DNA of 64,000 bases from Paenibacillus ginsengarvi (GTDB lineage Bacteria; Bacillota; Bacilli; Paenibacillales; NBRC-103111), in the NCBI RefSeq assembly GCF_003626695.1, contig NZ_RBAH01000010.1, positions 62,001-126,000 on the forward strand. Direction: 5' to 3'. Every line of letters starts with the position of its first letter. Within the stretch, counting starts at the first letter, position 1. The position numbers and the translations under genes are program-made. The notes below the pieces were generated by a model. It saw only the letters and a list, made by a program, of their open reading frames with translations. It had not been told where the DNA came from and did not search any database. Shown piece by piece: positions 36,461 to 45,344 of the stretch.

Positions 36461-37889
36461 AATCAATCCACATGTTTCAACAAATGAAACGCCGTACACA
36501 GGTAGTAGACGAACCGGGTCAACGGGTTGTCCAAATCTAGCCCCGTTATTTCCTTAATCCGGTCCATGCGGTACTTTACGGAATTGCGGTGTACGTATAG
36601 CCGGTTGGCCGTGTCGAGCAGGCTGCCCCCGGTTGTCAAATAATAGTACAACGTAGTCAGCAGATCGGTGCCGTTTTGTTTGTCGTATTGAAACAACTTG
36701 CCGATCTTTTTCTCAGTCAAAGCATCGAACGGGACGTGCTCGGAAGCATCCAGCAGCAGTTGGAACATCTCGATATCGTCGTACGCAAACACCGTTTTGC
36801 TGCGGTCCAGCCGGGGCCCGATGAATAGCGCCTTCTTTGCTTCCAGATAGCTCCGGTGCATGTCCCATAACGCCCCTCTGCTTCCGAAGCCCATGCGTAT
36901 TCCGCTCCAGTCTGCCACTAGCTGCATGATCGCACCGTACCATTCCGTCTCGGTCTCCGCCTTCGCCTGCACGCCGCTAGGCGCCTTCTTCGGAACTCCC
37001 GGCTGCGGCGTGGCCAGCAGCAAAATAAGACGGTCGCCCTGCCTATGTAAGATAGAGCGGGTTCGCACACTCTTGCCTTCCGTTTCACGTTGGATGAGAG
37101 CATTTAGCTCCGTCCTAAACGGGGACGACGACTCCAGCAGCGCCGCGTCTCCTTCAATCAGGCCGACCTCCCAGCTCCACTCGGCCAACAGGCCAAGCTG
37201 CCGGCCTTTGTCCTCCACCTCCTGCCTGGATAAGGACGGCCCCAGCAGAAGCTCTTCGAGGAAGCTGCCCCGGAGACGGGCTTCCGTATCGAAGGCGATT
37301 TTCCGCCGCATTAGCTCCAGCGAGAAGACGAGCCTAGCCTGTTCGATGCATACCTGCTCGAACTCGTCCAGATGCTCTTTGCCGACAACAAGCTTTCCTA
37401 CATACTGCTTATCGACCTTCACGTCCCAATGGCGAGTTTTGGAAGCTGGCACATAGGGCAAGCCTGCCGGAGACGAGACGATGATCTCCCCCGTCGCGCC
37501 GATCACCCAGAGGGGGCACTTAATCAGCTCGGCCACTTCGTCGGCCATGACCTGGATACCGCTATTGTTCAGCACGAGATTCGTCAGAGCGATGTACACT
37601 TCTTCCGATCTGCGCAGCAAAGCCGCCTGCCTGTCCAATATATGCTCCATCACCGTGTACTATCGATATGCGGAATGTTCGCCGGAATTTCGATAATCGG
37701 GATGTGGTGATCATTGCTTTTGGCGATCACATCTTTGGGGATTTCCGTCAAAAAACGCTCCGGCTTGATAGCCAGTCCCGCGGCGTTCGCCTGAGCGAGC
37801 TGCTCGATCACATCCTCCAGCAGCGCAGGGTCGTGTCTGACCGAATAGCCGGTCGTCAGTATAAGCTCCCCTTCGCGCAACCAGCCTTT

Positions 37890-38020
37890 GACGTCGGGAA
37901 TTTCCGTGACGACTCCACACGGCTTAAGCCGTGGGCTTCTCGAATCATCGAGACTCGTAACCTCGTCCCTCCCCGAAGGCTCCGTCCGAGCCTAGTCTAC
38001 CTTTGTGCGGTTACGAGACT
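37890..38020 (-). ncRNA. Likely omega RNA (reRNA) at the right end of the TnpB element
   Basis: In TnpB elements the guide RNA comes from the 3' end of tnpB plus the right end, and its guide is the adjacent host sequence. Here the ~90 nt between the tnpB stop and the element end contain paired arms: CTCGTAAC/GTTACGAG, the GGCTCGG...CCTTC region and the palindrome at 37918-37933. The guide would start at about 37904 in the pucR sequence (GGAAATTCCCGACG). The limits are inferred from family knowledge. Confidence 0.5.
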
Positions 38021-39240
38021 TGCCTCTTCGCGCGCGCCAGGATGTTGATCGCCGCATTCACATCCCGATCTAACGTTGTACCGCATTGCTTACAGCGATG
38101 GATACGTTCGGCCAGCGTTTTCTTCACGATGTGATGGCATGTGGAGCAACACTGCGATGTATAGCGCGGATCGACACGCACCACTTGACGACCGGCGCTT
38201 TCAGCCTTGTACGTCACGAATTGTACGAGTCCGCTCCACCCTGCATCCGCAATGGTTTTGGCAAGATGATGGTTTTTCACCATCCCTCGCACGTTCAGTT
38301 CTTCGAAAGCGATCAGGTCGTAGCGGTTCACCAGCGTCCGGCTGACTTGGTGCGCGTAATCTTTGCGCTGGTTCGCCACACGTTCATGCTGCCGCGCAAG
38401 CGTCAGGACCGCTTTGCGTCTGCGGTTCGAACCGCGCTGTTTTCTGGACACCGCCTTTTGTTGCCGTTTCAGCTTCGCCTCGCTTTTGCGCAGAGGCTTC
38501 GGCGCTTCAAAAATAGATCCGTCCGAGGTTGCCGCGAGCTGCCTGACGCCAAGGTCTACGCCTACTTGACGGTTGGTTAGGGGGAGTGGCTCCGCTTCGA
38601 ATTCGCAAGACAGACAAGCGTAATATCGACCGTTTTTTTCTGTAATCGTACAGGTTTTGATCGTCCCTCGCAGCTGCCGATGCAATTGGATTCGTACAAG
38701 GCCGATCTTGGAGAGTTCGAGACGCGTTCCCTCCAGAGCAAATCCGCTTTGCGGATAGGTGAACGAATCGTAGCGACTTTGCGGCTTAAAGCGTGGGAAT
38801 CCCGCCTTTTCGCCGTTCTTGACGCGGCGATAGAAGGCTTGGTAGGCCTTGTCGAGCCGCCTGGCGACATCTTGTAGCACCTGGGAGTGTACTTCTTTCA
38901 ACGCCGGAATATACTGTTTGCGCTCTCGGAATGTATTCGCTTGCTGGCTGTAGGTCAACGCCTTACCTTCCGTTTTGTAAGCGTGGATTCGTTCAGCGAG
39001 CAAACGATTGTACAGCAAGCGGCAGCGTTCGAGTGTGCAGCGAATCTTTTCTTGTTGCTCGCTTGTAGGATACAATCGGAACTTGTACGTTCTTAACAAG
39101 ACATTCACCTCCTGTATATAGAATACCACAGAAACGGGAACAAACGTTCTTTTTTTTATCGGATGCTTGAGGCGGCTATAGCCGCCCCACATCCAAAGGC
39201 CTTATATCCCAACGCCTGAAGGCGTGGGTTTTACGGCCTG
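37905..39240 (-). mobile_element. IS605/IS1341-type TnpB-only insertion element
   Basis: The ends are set by the split host gene: host codons end at 39241 and resume at about 37904. A left-end hairpin is at 39208-39228 (ccca-acgcc / ggcgt-ggg), with a second palindrome ggcggctatagccgcc at 39172-39187. A right-end palindrome cacggcttaagccgtg is at 37918-37933. No target duplication is seen, as expected for this family, which moves as single strands. No TnpA transposase is encoded, so it would need one in trans. Confidence 0.85.
38011..39099 (-). CDS. tnpB: TnpB RNA-guided nuclease, IS605/IS1341 family
   Basis: The TTG at 39099 is chosen: AGGAGG lies 8 nt before it and it opens the canonical TnpB start (LRTYKFRLYPTSEQQEKI). 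The 362-aa protein looks intact. The RuvC residues are present: Asp182 in VGVDLGVRQLA, Glu266 in IAFEELNVRG, and the final DRDVNAA at 344-350. The zinc ribbon has cysteines at 318 and 321 and at 336 and 339. TnpB uses an RNA from the element's right end as a guide to cut DNA. This restores the element at vacated sites or serves other roles. The gene lies inside a broken pucR-like gene. Confidence 0.93.
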   Translation of the reverse strand: MLRTYKFRLYPTSEQQEKIRCTLERCRLLYNRLLAERIHAYKTEGKALTYSQQANTFRERKQYIPALKEVHSQVLQDVARRLDKAYQAFYRRVKNGEKAGFPRFKPQSRYDSFTYPQSGFALEGTRLELSKIGLVRIQLHRQLRGTIKTCTITEKNGRYYACLSCEFEAEPLPLTNRQVGVDLGVRQLAATSDGSIFEAPKPLRKSEAKLKRQQKAVSRKQRGSNRRRKAVLTLARQHERVANQRKDYAHQVSRTLVNRYDLIAFEELNVRGMVKNHHLAKTIADAGWSGLVQFVTYKAESAGRQVVRVDPRYTSQCCSTCHHIVKKTLAERIHRCKQCGTTLDRDVNAAINILARAKRQVS

Positions 39241-39400
39241 TTCTATAATATCGATGAACCGCACGAAACGGCCCAGCCCCAACTCGCCCCCGACCACCTT
39301 CGCGTCCTTCAGAATCGGCAGTTCGAGCAGCTCCTTCACGGTCAGGCCTTGAAAATTCATCCGTGTCACCTCATGGCTGTCTATTTGTGGACGCTTGGAG

Positions 39401-39895
39401 TTACCCCTCTATCCATACCGGCGTCTGAAAGCTCTCGCGATTGGAAATCCATTGCGCTAGTGCGCGCCTCGACGGGGCACCCATAATGAAATTCAGATCA
39501 TGCTCCGGGTGCTTGTTGTAATCGGTGATCTCGCATAGCGGAATCCAGGCGATTCCCACTTGATGGACATCGGGGACTGGTCCGACCTTTGCTTCGTGCG
39601 GGGAAGTGATCGAACACAAAAAACTAAAATCGATTTGATGCACGTCCGGCTCCAGTTCCGGAAACTTCGAATCTCGTTTGGCAATGAACTCATTAATGAA
39701 GAGCATTTGTTCAATCTTAACCTCTACACTAACTTCCTCCAATACTTCGCGGATCAATGTATCTTGAATGCTTTCGCCGTGATGCTGACCACCTCCGGGA
39801 AGCACGAAAAATTCGCCTTGAACTCCCGTTCTCCTCAGCACAAGAAGCTCCTCGTCTTTTACAATTACCGCTCTTGCCGCCGTTCTGATTCTCAC
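39401..39895 (-). CDS. Nudix hydrolase
   Basis: This 164-aa protein has a Nudix box at about residues 34-57: G-x5-E-x7-R-E-V-x-E-E, followed by VSV where the consensus has a glycine. Nudix enzymes hydrolyse nucleoside diphosphate derivatives using the box to bind Mg. It opens with MRIRTAARAVIVKDEELLVL. The substrate is unknown. It ends 40 bp before the broken pucR-like gene and starts 50 bp after the P-loop gene. Confidence 0.88.
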   Translation of the reverse strand: MRIRTAARAVIVKDEELLVLRRTGVQGEFFVLPGGGQHHGESIQDTLIREVLEEVSVEVKIEQMLFINEFIAKRDSKFPELEPDVHQIDFSFLCSITSPHEAKVGPVPDVHQVGIAWIPLCEITDYNKHPEHDLNFIMGAPSRRALAQWISNRESFQTPVWIEG

Positions 39896-39945
39896 TAGAA
39901 CTTCCCCTTCTCGTTGGATTTTAGCTGGTAAACACCGACGGTGTA

Positions 39946-40599
39946 TTACCGAAATTCAGAAGCTTTATGGGAGCCGAGCCAATCGACCATGTAATCAAAC
40001 AATTCGATGGAATACGTATGGTCCCTTCTGCCTGGCGGGATCGTATTCATAATAAGCTCGGCATTCGTTTCTACGGAAACCGATTCTATGAAATGTACGA
40101 GATCGGGGACAAAAGCATTTAACGCTCGAAAGTAACTTTTCTGCGGCTCGACGAACTGCAGGTTCATTTCAAATCCTCCGCGCCGTCTCGTCGTATCCTC
40201 GACCTTGCGCTTCCTTAACTCCACTTCAGTTGCGGACAGAACATAGTATTTATCGGGGAATCCTATCTGCTGCTGCAGGATTAGCTTGCGGTAATAATGA
40301 CTCACAAATTCCAGAGATTGACGATCGAACAGCGTAAAATCAAACGCCCAATTGTACCAGAACGGCTGGAACAAATCGATATCGATCACGGCGAAGCGAT
40401 GGGTAGCCAGATGCTCTTGCGTGATTCTCCATCGGTCTGCCTGGCGCTCAAACCACCATTCGCGGTATTCGGGCACCGGGCGCTGTTTCCACCACGTATT
40501 GACCTCGGGGATGTGGAAACCGCCGTAGCTTGCGGCCAACTGGGCCGATGTCGTTGTTTTCCCGACGGCACTTGCACCTTCTATGCTGATTACCGTCAT
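39946..40599 (-). CDS. P-loop NTPase, AAA/deoxynucleoside-kinase-like
   Basis: This 217-aa protein has an N-terminal Walker A (EGASAVGKTT) at residues 7-16 and a D-I-D-L-F segment near 75 as possible Walker B or substrate acid. An R-K-R-K-V-E-D-T-T-R-R-R-G-G lid-like stretch near 130 resembles nucleoside or small-molecule kinases. AAGGAGG precedes the ATG. The specific substrate is not recognisable. It sits upstream of the Nudix gene, and the two may be cotranscribed. Confidence 0.75.
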   Translation of the reverse strand: MTVISIEGASAVGKTTTSAQLAASYGGFHIPEVNTWWKQRPVPEYREWWFERQADRWRITQEHLATHRFAVIDIDLFQPFWYNWAFDFTLFDRQSLEFVSHYYRKLILQQQIGFPDKYYVLSATEVELRKRKVEDTTRRRGGFEMNLQFVEPQKSYFRALNAFVPDLVHFIESVSVETNAELIMNTIPPGRRDHTYSIELFDYMVDWLGSHKASEFR

Positions 40600-40624
40600 A
40601 ATCGGCCTCCTTATGTTCTGGTCA

Positions 40625-40678
40625 CGCCAAAAAACAAACCCGGTCTCGAATAGCGATTCCGGGTTTGTTTTTTTGGCG
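40625..40678. terminator. Strong bidirectional terminator
   Basis: aaaaaacaaacccgg (40629-40643) pairs with ccgggtttgttttttt (40659-40674), with T-runs on both strands. It ends the CDGSH gene on the minus strand and isolates it from the P-loop kinase gene. Confidence 0.9.
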
Positions 40679-40682
40679 GTCC

Positions 40683-40898
40683 TTAGTCTTTTTTCGCTCT
40701 TGGAGCGCTTTCGAAGCCGATCGTCTTGTGTGTGCCGTCACAGAACGGCTTGTTGCCCGAAGCTCCGCATCGGCATAGCGAAAACGAATCTTTGTGCTCG
40801 AACGGATTGCCCTCCGCGTCCACCAACTCAACCGGCCCGGTAATCCGGAGCGATCCGTTGTCGTTCACTTTAATCGTTACTTTGACTGGTTCTGTCAT
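40683..40898 (-). CDS. CDGSH iron-sulfur domain protein
   Basis: A 71-aa protein. The core C-R-C-G-A-S-G-N-K-P-F-C-D-G-T-H (residues 42-57) is the CDGSH signature, with three cysteines and one histidine that hold a 2Fe-2S cluster. Small bacterial members act as redox or iron-sulfur transfer proteins. GAGGAGG precedes the ATG at good spacing. It is monocistronic or the tail of the methyltransferase/nitrilase cluster, with a 90-bp gap. Confidence 0.93.
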   Translation of the reverse strand: MTEPVKVTIKVNDNGSLRITGPVELVDAEGNPFEHKDSFSLCRCGASGNKPFCDGTHKTIGFESAPRAKKD

Positions 40899-40988
40899 CC
40901 GTTTGCCTCCTCTTTCGTTTCGTTACGTACCAGTATATCCTACTCGGACTCAAGCAAAACGACGATCGCTCGCTTGCGGCGTTCTTCA

Positions 40989-41882
40989 TCAGGTTCGTAT
41001 AAATGGCGCCTCTACGCGTTTGCTCGTGAGCAGCTCATAGGCATTCACTTTTCGGAACGTATTCCCCATCATTTCGCGTTCGCGGTAGTGTCTCAATTCA
41101 TCTATATCGAATGTCGCTATAAAGATGCCCTCCGTCTTCTCATCCGCCAATATAATCGTATTGTCGACCGATCGGCCGTGGCGATCCCAGGCTATCGGGC
41201 TAAAAGCGCAGGAGCAGCCCGCATTGTCGCCGGGCGTGTTTGCCATCGCGATACCAATCATGTTTTCGTACGCTCGGGTAGAGAGCGCCTGCAATCGGAT
41301 CTTCATGGTCCCGCAATCGTTGGGAACCAGCACGATTTCCGCGCCTTTCAGCATGAGCATTCTGGCGCTCTCGGGATATTCCCTGTCATAGCAAATCATG
41401 ATGCCAAGCTTTATGCCGTCAAACTCGCACACCTTAAACTCGGTACCGCTCTCCAGCAAACGTTCGGCGGCAAAATCGCAAGTATGGACTTTGCTGTATT
41501 TCAGTATGATCTCGCCGTTCCGGTCGATGACGAATGCGGAATTTTGCGGACGTTTTTCCCCTTTGGTAAAACCGGTTATTACGATACCGATGGACAACTC
41601 TTTCGCGATTTGCCGGAATTGTTGCAGCGGTACGCTATTCTCGTCTAACGCCGTCTCGTACCATGCCTGGAAATCCGGGTGACGTTCAATCTCGCTGACC
41701 GGCAAATCCGATTCGGCAATATCGGGAAAGGCGTAAGCCGTAATCCAGCATTCTGGGAACAGGACGATATCCGCGCCGAGACTTTTCGCTTCATTCACAT
41801 ACCGCAGGCCGATTTCGGTATTCAAGCTCGGGTCGGGGATGCTGCAATTGTACTGCACGATTCCTACCTTTAGCATAGTCAT
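40989..41882 (-). CDS. Carbon-nitrogen hydrolase (nitrilase superfamily)
   Basis: The start at 41882 is preferred because AGGAGG lies 8 nt before it and the family begins here (LKVGIVQYN). The frame is open 30 codons further up. The 297-aa protein shows the Glu-Lys-Cys triad: Glu in F-P-E-C-W, Lys in Y-S-K-V-H, and Cys in M-I-C-Y-D-R-E-Y-P-E. These enzymes hydrolyse amides or nitriles. The closest groups are N-carbamoyl or omega-amidase-like, but the substrate is unclear. The upstream methyltransferase gene ends 90 bp away. Confidence 0.9.
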   Translation of the reverse strand: MTMLKVGIVQYNCSIPDPSLNTEIGLRYVNEAKSLGADIVLFPECWITAYAFPDIAESDLPVSEIERHPDFQAWYETALDENSVPLQQFRQIAKELSIGIVITGFTKGEKRPQNSAFVIDRNGEIILKYSKVHTCDFAAERLLESGTEFKVCEFDGIKLGIMICYDREYPESARMLMLKGAEIVLVPNDCGTMKIRLQALSTRAYENMIGIAMANTPGDNAGCSCAFSPIAWDRHGRSVDNTIILADEKTEGIFIATFDIDELRHYREREMMGNTFRKVNAYELLTSKRVEAPFIRT

Positions 41883-41972
41883 GGACTGCTCCTCCTTTTC
41901 AAACTCGAAAGGGCTGTATCCGCCACTTTCCAGAACGATGGCTTCGGCTTGTGCTAATTCGTAAGCCGCCAT

Positions 41973-42770
41973 TCATTTAACCGCATAAATCGATAACCAC
42001 TGAGGAAGCGCCGCCAGCGGATTATGCTCCCATCGATACAGCCGGTCCAGCTCCTCTTGAGACAAACGCTCCCTATCACCGCTTACTTCGAACCAATATG
42101 TATTGTACTCCGCGTACATCTCTTCCACATGCTTCACGATCAAGCCGGAAGAAGCCATTGCGTTCAAAATATCCTGCATTCGCCATGTGTAGGTCGGGAT
42201 CTCTCCGAAAGGACCTGTTGCGTCGTAAGGTTTTCGTATCGTTAGCTGCTGGGTATTGTCTGTAAAGGGACGGGTAAACGGATGAACATCGTACATAATG
42301 ATGGCACCGCCGCCAGTAAGAATTCTACGAATGCTTCGGTACATCGCCCGCAGGTCATGAATCCATACATGAACACCGTTAGAGGTGTAAACGAAGTCAT
42401 AGGCATCGCTCGATATACGGCTGAGCTCCATCGTATCGTCGCATACGAATTCAATGTCCCACCCATGACGCTTCGCTATAGCCGCGCCATGCTCCAGCTG
42501 CCGCTCCGAGATGTCGACCGAGGTAACGGAAGCGCCCATCAAATGAAAAGCAAAAACGGCATGATTATCGCCGCTGGACGGCACGCATACTCGCTTCCCC
42601 ATTAGATCGGGCAAAGCTTTTTTGATCATGGAATAGGTAGTCGGATGGAAAGCCGACTCCGGAGATGAAACGAGCTTGGCCATTCGTTCATCGGAACGAT
42701 ATTTGGCAAAGTCCGTATCGGACCATTCGTTCCAGGCCGCCTTTACCCGGTGTAGAGGCTCCATATCCAT
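41973..42770 (-). CDS. Class I SAM-dependent methyltransferase
   Basis: This 265-aa protein has motif I as V-C-V-P-S-S-G-D-N-H-A-V (residues 61-72), a variant of the usual ExGxGxG. Motif II follows (SVTSVDISERQLE), then a post-II acidic DD in V-C-D-D-T-M-E-L. The Rossmann methyltransferase pattern is clear, but the acceptor is unknown. AAGGAGA lies 2 nt before the ATG at 42770. The second ATG (42764) has normal spacing and may be used. Confidence 0.83.
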   Translation of the reverse strand: MDMEPLHRVKAAWNEWSDTDFAKYRSDERMAKLVSSPESAFHPTTYSMIKKALPDLMGKRVCVPSSGDNHAVFAFHLMGASVTSVDISERQLEHGAAIAKRHGWDIEFVCDDTMELSRISSDAYDFVYTSNGVHVWIHDLRAMYRSIRRILTGGGAIIMYDVHPFTRPFTDNTQQLTIRKPYDATGPFGEIPTYTWRMQDILNAMASSGLIVKHVEEMYAEYNTYWFEVSGDRERLSQEELDRLYRWEHNPLAALPQWLSIYAVK

Positions 42771-42897
42771 TCTCCTTACATATAGGGCTGCATCGCCCTC
42801 TTAATCCCATGTTATAACTTTCCAGTCCGGCATTCACGGTATGGTTTGATTATATTCAAATCAGCCCTCCGTTCCCGCGAGATCGCCTAGTAGAACG

Positions 42898-42934
42898 GGA
42901 AAAGACCGCTGCCCCGACAGGAGTAAACGGCCTT
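42898..42934 (-). terminator. Terminator after the first solute-binding protein
   Basis: aagaccgct (42902-42910) pairs with aacggcctt (42926-42934), using G-U pairs. TTTTC follows on the minus strand. It lies 15 nt past the gene's stop. Confidence 0.7.
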
Positions 42935-42948
42935 AGATTCATCTGCCA

Positions 42949-44256
42949 TCATTTACTTTTAATCACGCTAATCGCCTGATTGGCGTCTTCCTCAATCTTC
43001 TGCATCAGTACGTTAACGTCGATCGAACCGCTGCTGTAGTCTTTATAAAATTTATCGATGCTTTTTTGCACCGCGAGGTCCTCGTTCGCGAAGACGACAT
43101 TCGGTGCCGGCTGCGTAGCAAAGAAGGAGGTGACGTTTTTCCCTTTGATCAGCGGCATTTCGGCGCCCAGCTCCTGCTCGATCTTCTTGTTCGCCAGGGG
43201 CGAAGCGCGACCGGTGCGACGGGCGCTTATGAGCTGCACTTCCTCGGACGTCAGCAAATCGACGACGAGCATCGCTTCCTCGGGGTGCTTCGTGCTGTTC
43301 GAGATGGTAACCTGGTGCAAATCGACCGGCGGGGCGATGTTCGGCTTTTCCTTGAAGCTCGGATAACCGGCGACGTCCCAGCGCAGCGTCTGATATTTGT
43401 CCTGCTTGAGCGTCGGCACGAGGTTGTAGGCGCCGACCATAGCGAGGATGCGCTTGTCGTAAAAGTCCGCGACCGGGCTGCCCCGTTCGTTGCCGGGGAT
43501 CGTATCGATCGCTTTCATCATCTGGAACACCCGGCTCCATCCGTCCGAGTTGATCGCCGACTTCTTTTTCACTGCGTCGGTGAACGGCAGCGACAACTGG
43601 TAGCCGACCCAGTAGCTGTTCAGATACATAAAGCCTTTGTACGCCGTGCCATTGTCCGTCCGGCTAAGCCGTTTCGTCAGCTCGATAATGTCGTCCCAGG
43701 ATAGGCCGTCCTTCGGATACGCGACGCCAAACTTGTCGAACAGGTCGAGATTGTAGTAAATCGCATTTGTATTCATCGCATACGGCAAACTGTACAGCTT
43801 GCCGTCAACCTTGATATTGTCGAGCACCCACGGTTTGAACCGGTTTGTGTCTATTTTCATTTTCGTCAGCATTGGGGTAATGTCAGTCAAAATACCGAGA
43901 TCGCGATATTGCGTATAGTTGCCGATCCCGTACAACAGGATGTCCGGCACCGACTTCGCCGCCACCAGCTCGTCGATCATCGTGCCTTTCGCGGGCGTGA
44001 CGTACTCGACCGTAATGTGCGGGTACTTTTTCTTAAGCGGCTCGGCGACCATCATCTGAAAATCTTCCTCGTACAAGTAACCGGCCCCAACCGGCTGCAG
44101 CGTCAGCTTGACCGGTTCCGGGTTCGCTTTGGCCGCGGGCCCGTCCTGTTTGTCCGACTGCCCGTTCGTACCCGCCGATTGCCCGCCGGAGCAGCCGGCC
44201 GCAAGCACCATCAGGGCCGCGACTGCCGTACATGCCAGCGTATAACTCGTTTTCAT
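42949..44256 (-). CDS. ABC transporter solute-binding lipoprotein (family 1, sugar type)
   Basis: The ATG at 44256 follows GGGGAGTG. The 435-aa protein has a lipoprotein signal ending L-A-A-G-C near residue 21. Family 1 features follow: Y-P-H-I-T-V-E-Y, the N-x-x-A-I-Y-Y-N-L-D-L-F-D-K-F-G-V region, and Y-P-K-D-G-L-S-W-D-D. Such proteins capture sugars or oligosaccharides outside the membrane for an ABC importer. No permease or ATPase gene is nearby, so it is an orphan here. It resembles the other two binding proteins of the window. Confidence 0.88.
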   Translation of the reverse strand: MKTSYTLACTAVAALMVLAAGCSGGQSAGTNGQSDKQDGPAAKANPEPVKLTLQPVGAGYLYEEDFQMMVAEPLKKKYPHITVEYVTPAKGTMIDELVAAKSVPDILLYGIGNYTQYRDLGILTDITPMLTKMKIDTNRFKPWVLDNIKVDGKLYSLPYAMNTNAIYYNLDLFDKFGVAYPKDGLSWDDIIELTKRLSRTDNGTAYKGFMYLNSYWVGYQLSLPFTDAVKKKSAINSDGWSRVFQMMKAIDTIPGNERGSPVADFYDKRILAMVGAYNLVPTLKQDKYQTLRWDVAGYPSFKEKPNIAPPVDLHQVTISNSTKHPEEAMLVVDLLTSEEVQLISARRTGRASPLANKKIEQELGAEMPLIKGKNVTSFFATQPAPNVVFANEDLAVQKSIDKFYKDYSSGSIDVNVLMQKIEEDANQAISVIKSK

Positions 44257-44452
44257 TCTCATCACTCCCCTATTCATCATACATAAGCGTAACCGACGGC
44301 GTTGTGTCCGTCCGAACGAGAGTATGCATCGATAAGAGCGATAAACGTACAGTTCCTGCTGCTGCCGCATTCCATCCGCTTAGACTGCACATCCATCATA
44401 AACCAACAGGCCAGATTCGATCTTTGCCCTATCGGTCCGATGTTTTGCACTT

Positions 44453-44466
44453 TTTAAACGCTTACA
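44453..44466 (-). promoter_or_regulatory. cre-like (CcpA) site upstream of the solute-binding protein
   Basis: TGTAAGCGTTTAAA on the minus strand agrees with the catabolite-responsive element TGTAAACGTTTACA at 12 of 14 positions. It lies about 200 bp before the binding-protein start. It is a single unsupported match. Confidence 0.4.
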
Positions 44467-44539
44467 TAACAAGGCACAAAGAAACAGAGCTGTCTAGAAA
44501 GTCAGTGAAATGACTTCTAGACCGCCCCGAAACCGTTCC

Positions 44540-45301
44540 TCAGATCAAATTCAACTCTTCCCGGCTGCATATCCCTTCATCAAGCGCCTGCTGACGAAGC
44601 ACGATATACAGCTCCGCTTTGGTCGCGTTCGTATAAGGCAGAACGAACAGAACACCGACCAGGAGGGCAAGCGTGCCGAGCAGGTACCAGCCGATAAAGC
44701 TCAGGTCGAGCACGAACATCTCCCACTTCTGGGCTCTGGTCATCCGGTTGCTCAGCTCTACCGCGCGCTTCGAGCCGATTCCCGGGTTATCTGCCAGGAT
44801 GTAGGGTACCATGCTGTATGCGTACGATTTGACGATGCCCGGTATGAATAGCAGCAAATACCACAGGAAGTTTAGCAATCTTGTGTAAAACATCCCTTTA
44901 ACGATAGGTACATATTTCCCTTTGCCGAAAGAATAACCCAAATAATTCAGGTTCACGTCATCCAACGCGGATTGTTTGAAATACTGCATGACGCCGACTT
45001 CCAGCGGAAACCTCACCAAGATGGTGAACACAATCGCCGCCAAGAAAATCACAATTCCCACCAGCAAAATGATCGCTATAATGGCTGCTACAATCCCGTT
45101 CCATTCGAAGTCGATGCCACCTCCGAAATCGTCCGATGCAAACGGGTTCCAATCGCGGCTGCTTCCGGTGCCCGTATTATAATTACAGCTCGGAAGTCCG
45201 CCGCTTACGACCGCCAGCAGCAGGCTGGCCAGAAATGCCTTCCAATAAGACGTCCTCAGAACACCTTTGGCTCTCGTTTTTAACTGTTCGCGTGTCCACA
45301 C
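44540..45301 (-). CDS. DUF975 family membrane protein
   Basis: This 253-aa protein has about five hydrophobic segments. The N-terminus R-E-Q-L-K-T-R-A-K and the following S-Y-W-K-A-F-L are typical of DUF975, as is the late motif Y-T-N-A-T-K-A-E-L-Y-I-V-L-R. The function is unknown. The GTG at 45301 is preceded by AAGGA. A possible short membrane-protein gene lies just upstream. A hairpin without a T-run follows at 44493-44521. Confidence 0.87.
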   Translation of the reverse strand: MWTREQLKTRAKGVLRTSYWKAFLASLLLAVVSGGLPSCNYNTGTGSSRDWNPFASDDFGGGIDFEWNGIVAAIIAIILLVGIVIFLAAIVFTILVRFPLEVGVMQYFKQSALDDVNLNYLGYSFGKGKYVPIVKGMFYTRLLNFLWYLLLFIPGIVKSYAYSMVPYILADNPGIGSKRAVELSNRMTRAQKWEMFVLDLSFIGWYLLGTLALLVGVLFVLPYTNATKAELYIVLRQQALDEGICSREELNLI

Positions 45302-45344
45302 AGCTTATCCTTGTCCCTTCTGTTCCGCGATGTTCATTCCCGAC

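Larger units (their letters stand above)
36463..39360 (-). pseudogene. PucR-family regulator gene, interrupted by a TnpB element and frameshifted
   Basis: Three pieces of one gene are visible. The 5' piece starts at an ATG at 39360 (GAGGTGACACGG before it) and reads about 40 codons (LTVKELLELPILKDAKVVGG ... FIDIIE) to 39241. There a 1.3-kb insertion begins. The reading resumes at about 37904 with EIPDVKGW-LREGELILTTG, the PucR purine-catabolism N-terminal domain. It stops at a TGA near 37650, because a base is missing before the next piece. The 3' piece (36463-37653), in a second frame, begins VMEHILDRQ and encodes the GAF-like middle. It ends in the PucR HTH (LYVHRNSVKYRMDRIKEITG). PucR proteins sense amino acids or purine-like ligands. 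The OPT operon directly downstream is the likely target. The 396-aa 3' fragment might still be made from an internal start. Confidence 0.85.

Noticed and set aside
37905..39240. A full IS605 with tnpA
   Set aside because: No HUH-type Y1 transposase frame exists between the ends; only tnpB is present.
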